Below the pieces are notes generated by a model. It saw only the letters and a program-made list of their open reading frames with translations, did not search any database and was not told where the DNA came from. The translations under genes were made by a program, and so were the position numbers. A DNA stretch of 64,000 nucleotides from Scalindua sp964344685 (lineage in GTDB: Bacteria > Planctomycetota > Brocadiia > Brocadiales > Scalinduaceae): the NCBI GenBank assembly GCA_964344685.1, contig CAYFOK010000005.1, positions 1-64,000 of the forward strand, written 5' to 3'. Positions 63,305 to 64,000 of this stretch are shown here, one piece after another (within the stretch, counting starts at the first letter, position 1; each line of letters opens with the position of its first letter).

Positions 63305-63961
63305 TCATACACCCCTTATTTTGTCCGGCCAGATAATCTTATGGAGCTGAAGTTGAAGGCGTACATCTAATTTGTCCTTCAATATCCAGCCGGCAAGGGT
63401 TTTAGGTTTAAGTCTGCCATGTACAAGCCCAAATAATACCGTAACCCTGTCTATTATATTGTATTTCCTGGTAATTTTTTTTGCCCATTCATAATCACTT
63501 TTAGACGATATTATGAACTTTACTTCATCTTTGCTCCTAAGCCTTTCTATATTTTTCCAATCTATCTCCTGATCCATACCACTGCCGGGACACTTGATAT
63601 CAACAACTCTTACAATACCTTTTGGTAATGTATCAATGTTACGGCTACCGTTTGTTTCAATATATACATTGAAATTACTCTTTTTCAATAGATTTATAAG
63701 TTTATTAATATTTTCCTGTAATAGCGGCTCACCGCCAGTAATACATACATTTCTACATTCATGTCTTTTTACTATCTTAATAATTTCAGTTAATGACATT
63801 TCCGAACCCTCATCATAGGCATAAGCTGTATCACAGTACGAACATCTAAGATTGCATCCAGTGAGTCTGATGAATATGCAGGGGATACCGGCATAAGAGG
63901 ACTCGCCTTGTATACTTACAAATAACTCATTTACACGCAATAAAGAGGCATTTTTGGCCAT
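63305..63961 (-). CDS. queE: 7-carboxy-7-deazaguanine synthase QueE
   Basis: Radical SAM enzyme of preQ0/queuosine synthesis, 218 aa. The cluster motif CNLRCSYCDT (C36, C40, C43) follows QGESSYAGIPCIFIRLTG. Further motifs are CITGGEPLLQENINKLINLL, YIETNGSRNIDTLPKGIVRV, and VDIKCPGSGMDQEIDW. The end runs to the family's KIIWPDKIRGV. Gene order queE-queC makes a preQ0 operon. The window ends 39 bp upstream of its start, so its promoter is not fully in view. Confidence 0.95.
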   Translation of the reverse strand: MAKNASLLRVNELFVSIQGESSYAGIPCIFIRLTGCNLRCSYCDTAYAYDEGSEMSLTEIIKIVKRHECRNVCITGGEPLLQENINKLINLLKKSNFNVYIETNGSRNIDTLPKGIVRVVDIKCPGSGMDQEIDWKNIERLRSKDEVKFIISSKSDYEWAKKITRKYNIIDRVTVLFGLVHGRLKPKTLAGWILKDKLDVRLQLQLHKIIWPDKIRGV

Positions 63962-64000
63962 ATTAAGCTAACACATTATATACAAAGGAATTAAGAAGAT

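Noticed and set aside
1..64000. tRNA, rRNA, CRISPR arrays, insertion sequences
   Set aside because: No cloverleaf-like sequence, regular spaced repeats or transposase gene could be found by eye; tRNAscan and CRISPR searches would settle this.

Overview
The window looks like a chromosomal segment of an anaerobic ammonium-oxidising (anammox) planctomycete of the Brocadiales, possibly a Scalindua-like genome. The DNA is AT-rich by eye and the genes are mostly of the housekeeping and envelope type. The best clue is a tandem pair of small monoheme cytochromes at 53.0-53.9 kb, one class II and one class I. Each has a cysteine where a methionine heme ligand would be expected, which fits the anammox NaxL/NaxS pair. 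Fitting background includes futalosine-type menaquinone synthesis, a four-domain pyruvate:ferredoxin oxidoreductase, LpxK and Lol-type lipoprotein carriers (an outer membrane), and many genes without a Shine-Dalgarno site. The assignment is an inference from gene content; no rRNA or hydrazine-metabolism gene is present to prove it.

Layout. 0.2-6.9 kb: glutamate synthase (gltB-gltD) and a long RidA-like protein, minus strand. 7.7-13.5 kb: plus-strand genes for an aquaporin, a thiamine-diphosphate decarboxylase, a sirtuin, a PilZ protein, an SGNH hydrolase and a secreted unknown; then on the minus strand a TPM-domain protein and a nucleotidyltransferase. 15.4-18.5 kb: K+ channel, YbjN-like, PspA and DUF4178 genes. 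18.6-20.1 kb: a REC-kinase-REC hybrid broken by a frameshift. 20.2-25.7 kb: pyruvate:ferredoxin oxidoreductase (porB, porA, fused porG/D) followed by both subunits of an ADP-forming acetyl-CoA synthetase. 25.8-29.5 kb: pore protein with an abnormal filter, membrane spermidine-synthase-like protein, DUF350 and a lipoprotein. 29.7-34.5 kb: thiD, a leuB-type dehydrogenase, an HNH protein, lpxK and a deoxyhypusine-synthase-like protein. 34.7-45.8 kb: nine consecutive minus-strand genes of an uncharacterised envelope cluster. 46.0-51.8 kb: tsaC, rpiB, a cyclic-nucleotide-binding-like protein, and the proS-DUF4416-ndk-lipoprotein operon. 52.2-53.9 kb: three small c-type cytochromes. 54.0-64.0 kb: mqnE, ridA, a dynamin-like GTPase, a TPR protein, ispF, serS, an amidohydrolase, lolA, queC and queE.

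How the genes work together. The por and ADP-forming synthetase genes can link pyruvate, acetyl-CoA and acetate to ferredoxin reduction and ATP. mqnE, and perhaps the amidohydrolase, feed menaquinone synthesis. The 15.4-18.5 kb and 25.8-29.5 kb blocks look like two halves of one PspA-centred membrane-stress locus, separated here by central carbon genes.

The clearest candidate for an undescribed system is the 34.7-45.8 kb cluster: a MutL/GlmL-type ASKHA ATPase with no mutase, a hybrid-motif/KOW-like protein, four membrane proteins, a SpoIVB-like peptidase and an exported beta-propeller protein. Non-coding features of note are a three-copy intergenic hairpin repeat, a strong terminator after the cytochromes, and -10 boxes placed 6 nt before start codons that suggest leaderless mRNAs. 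I see no tRNA, rRNA, CRISPR array or insertion sequence.
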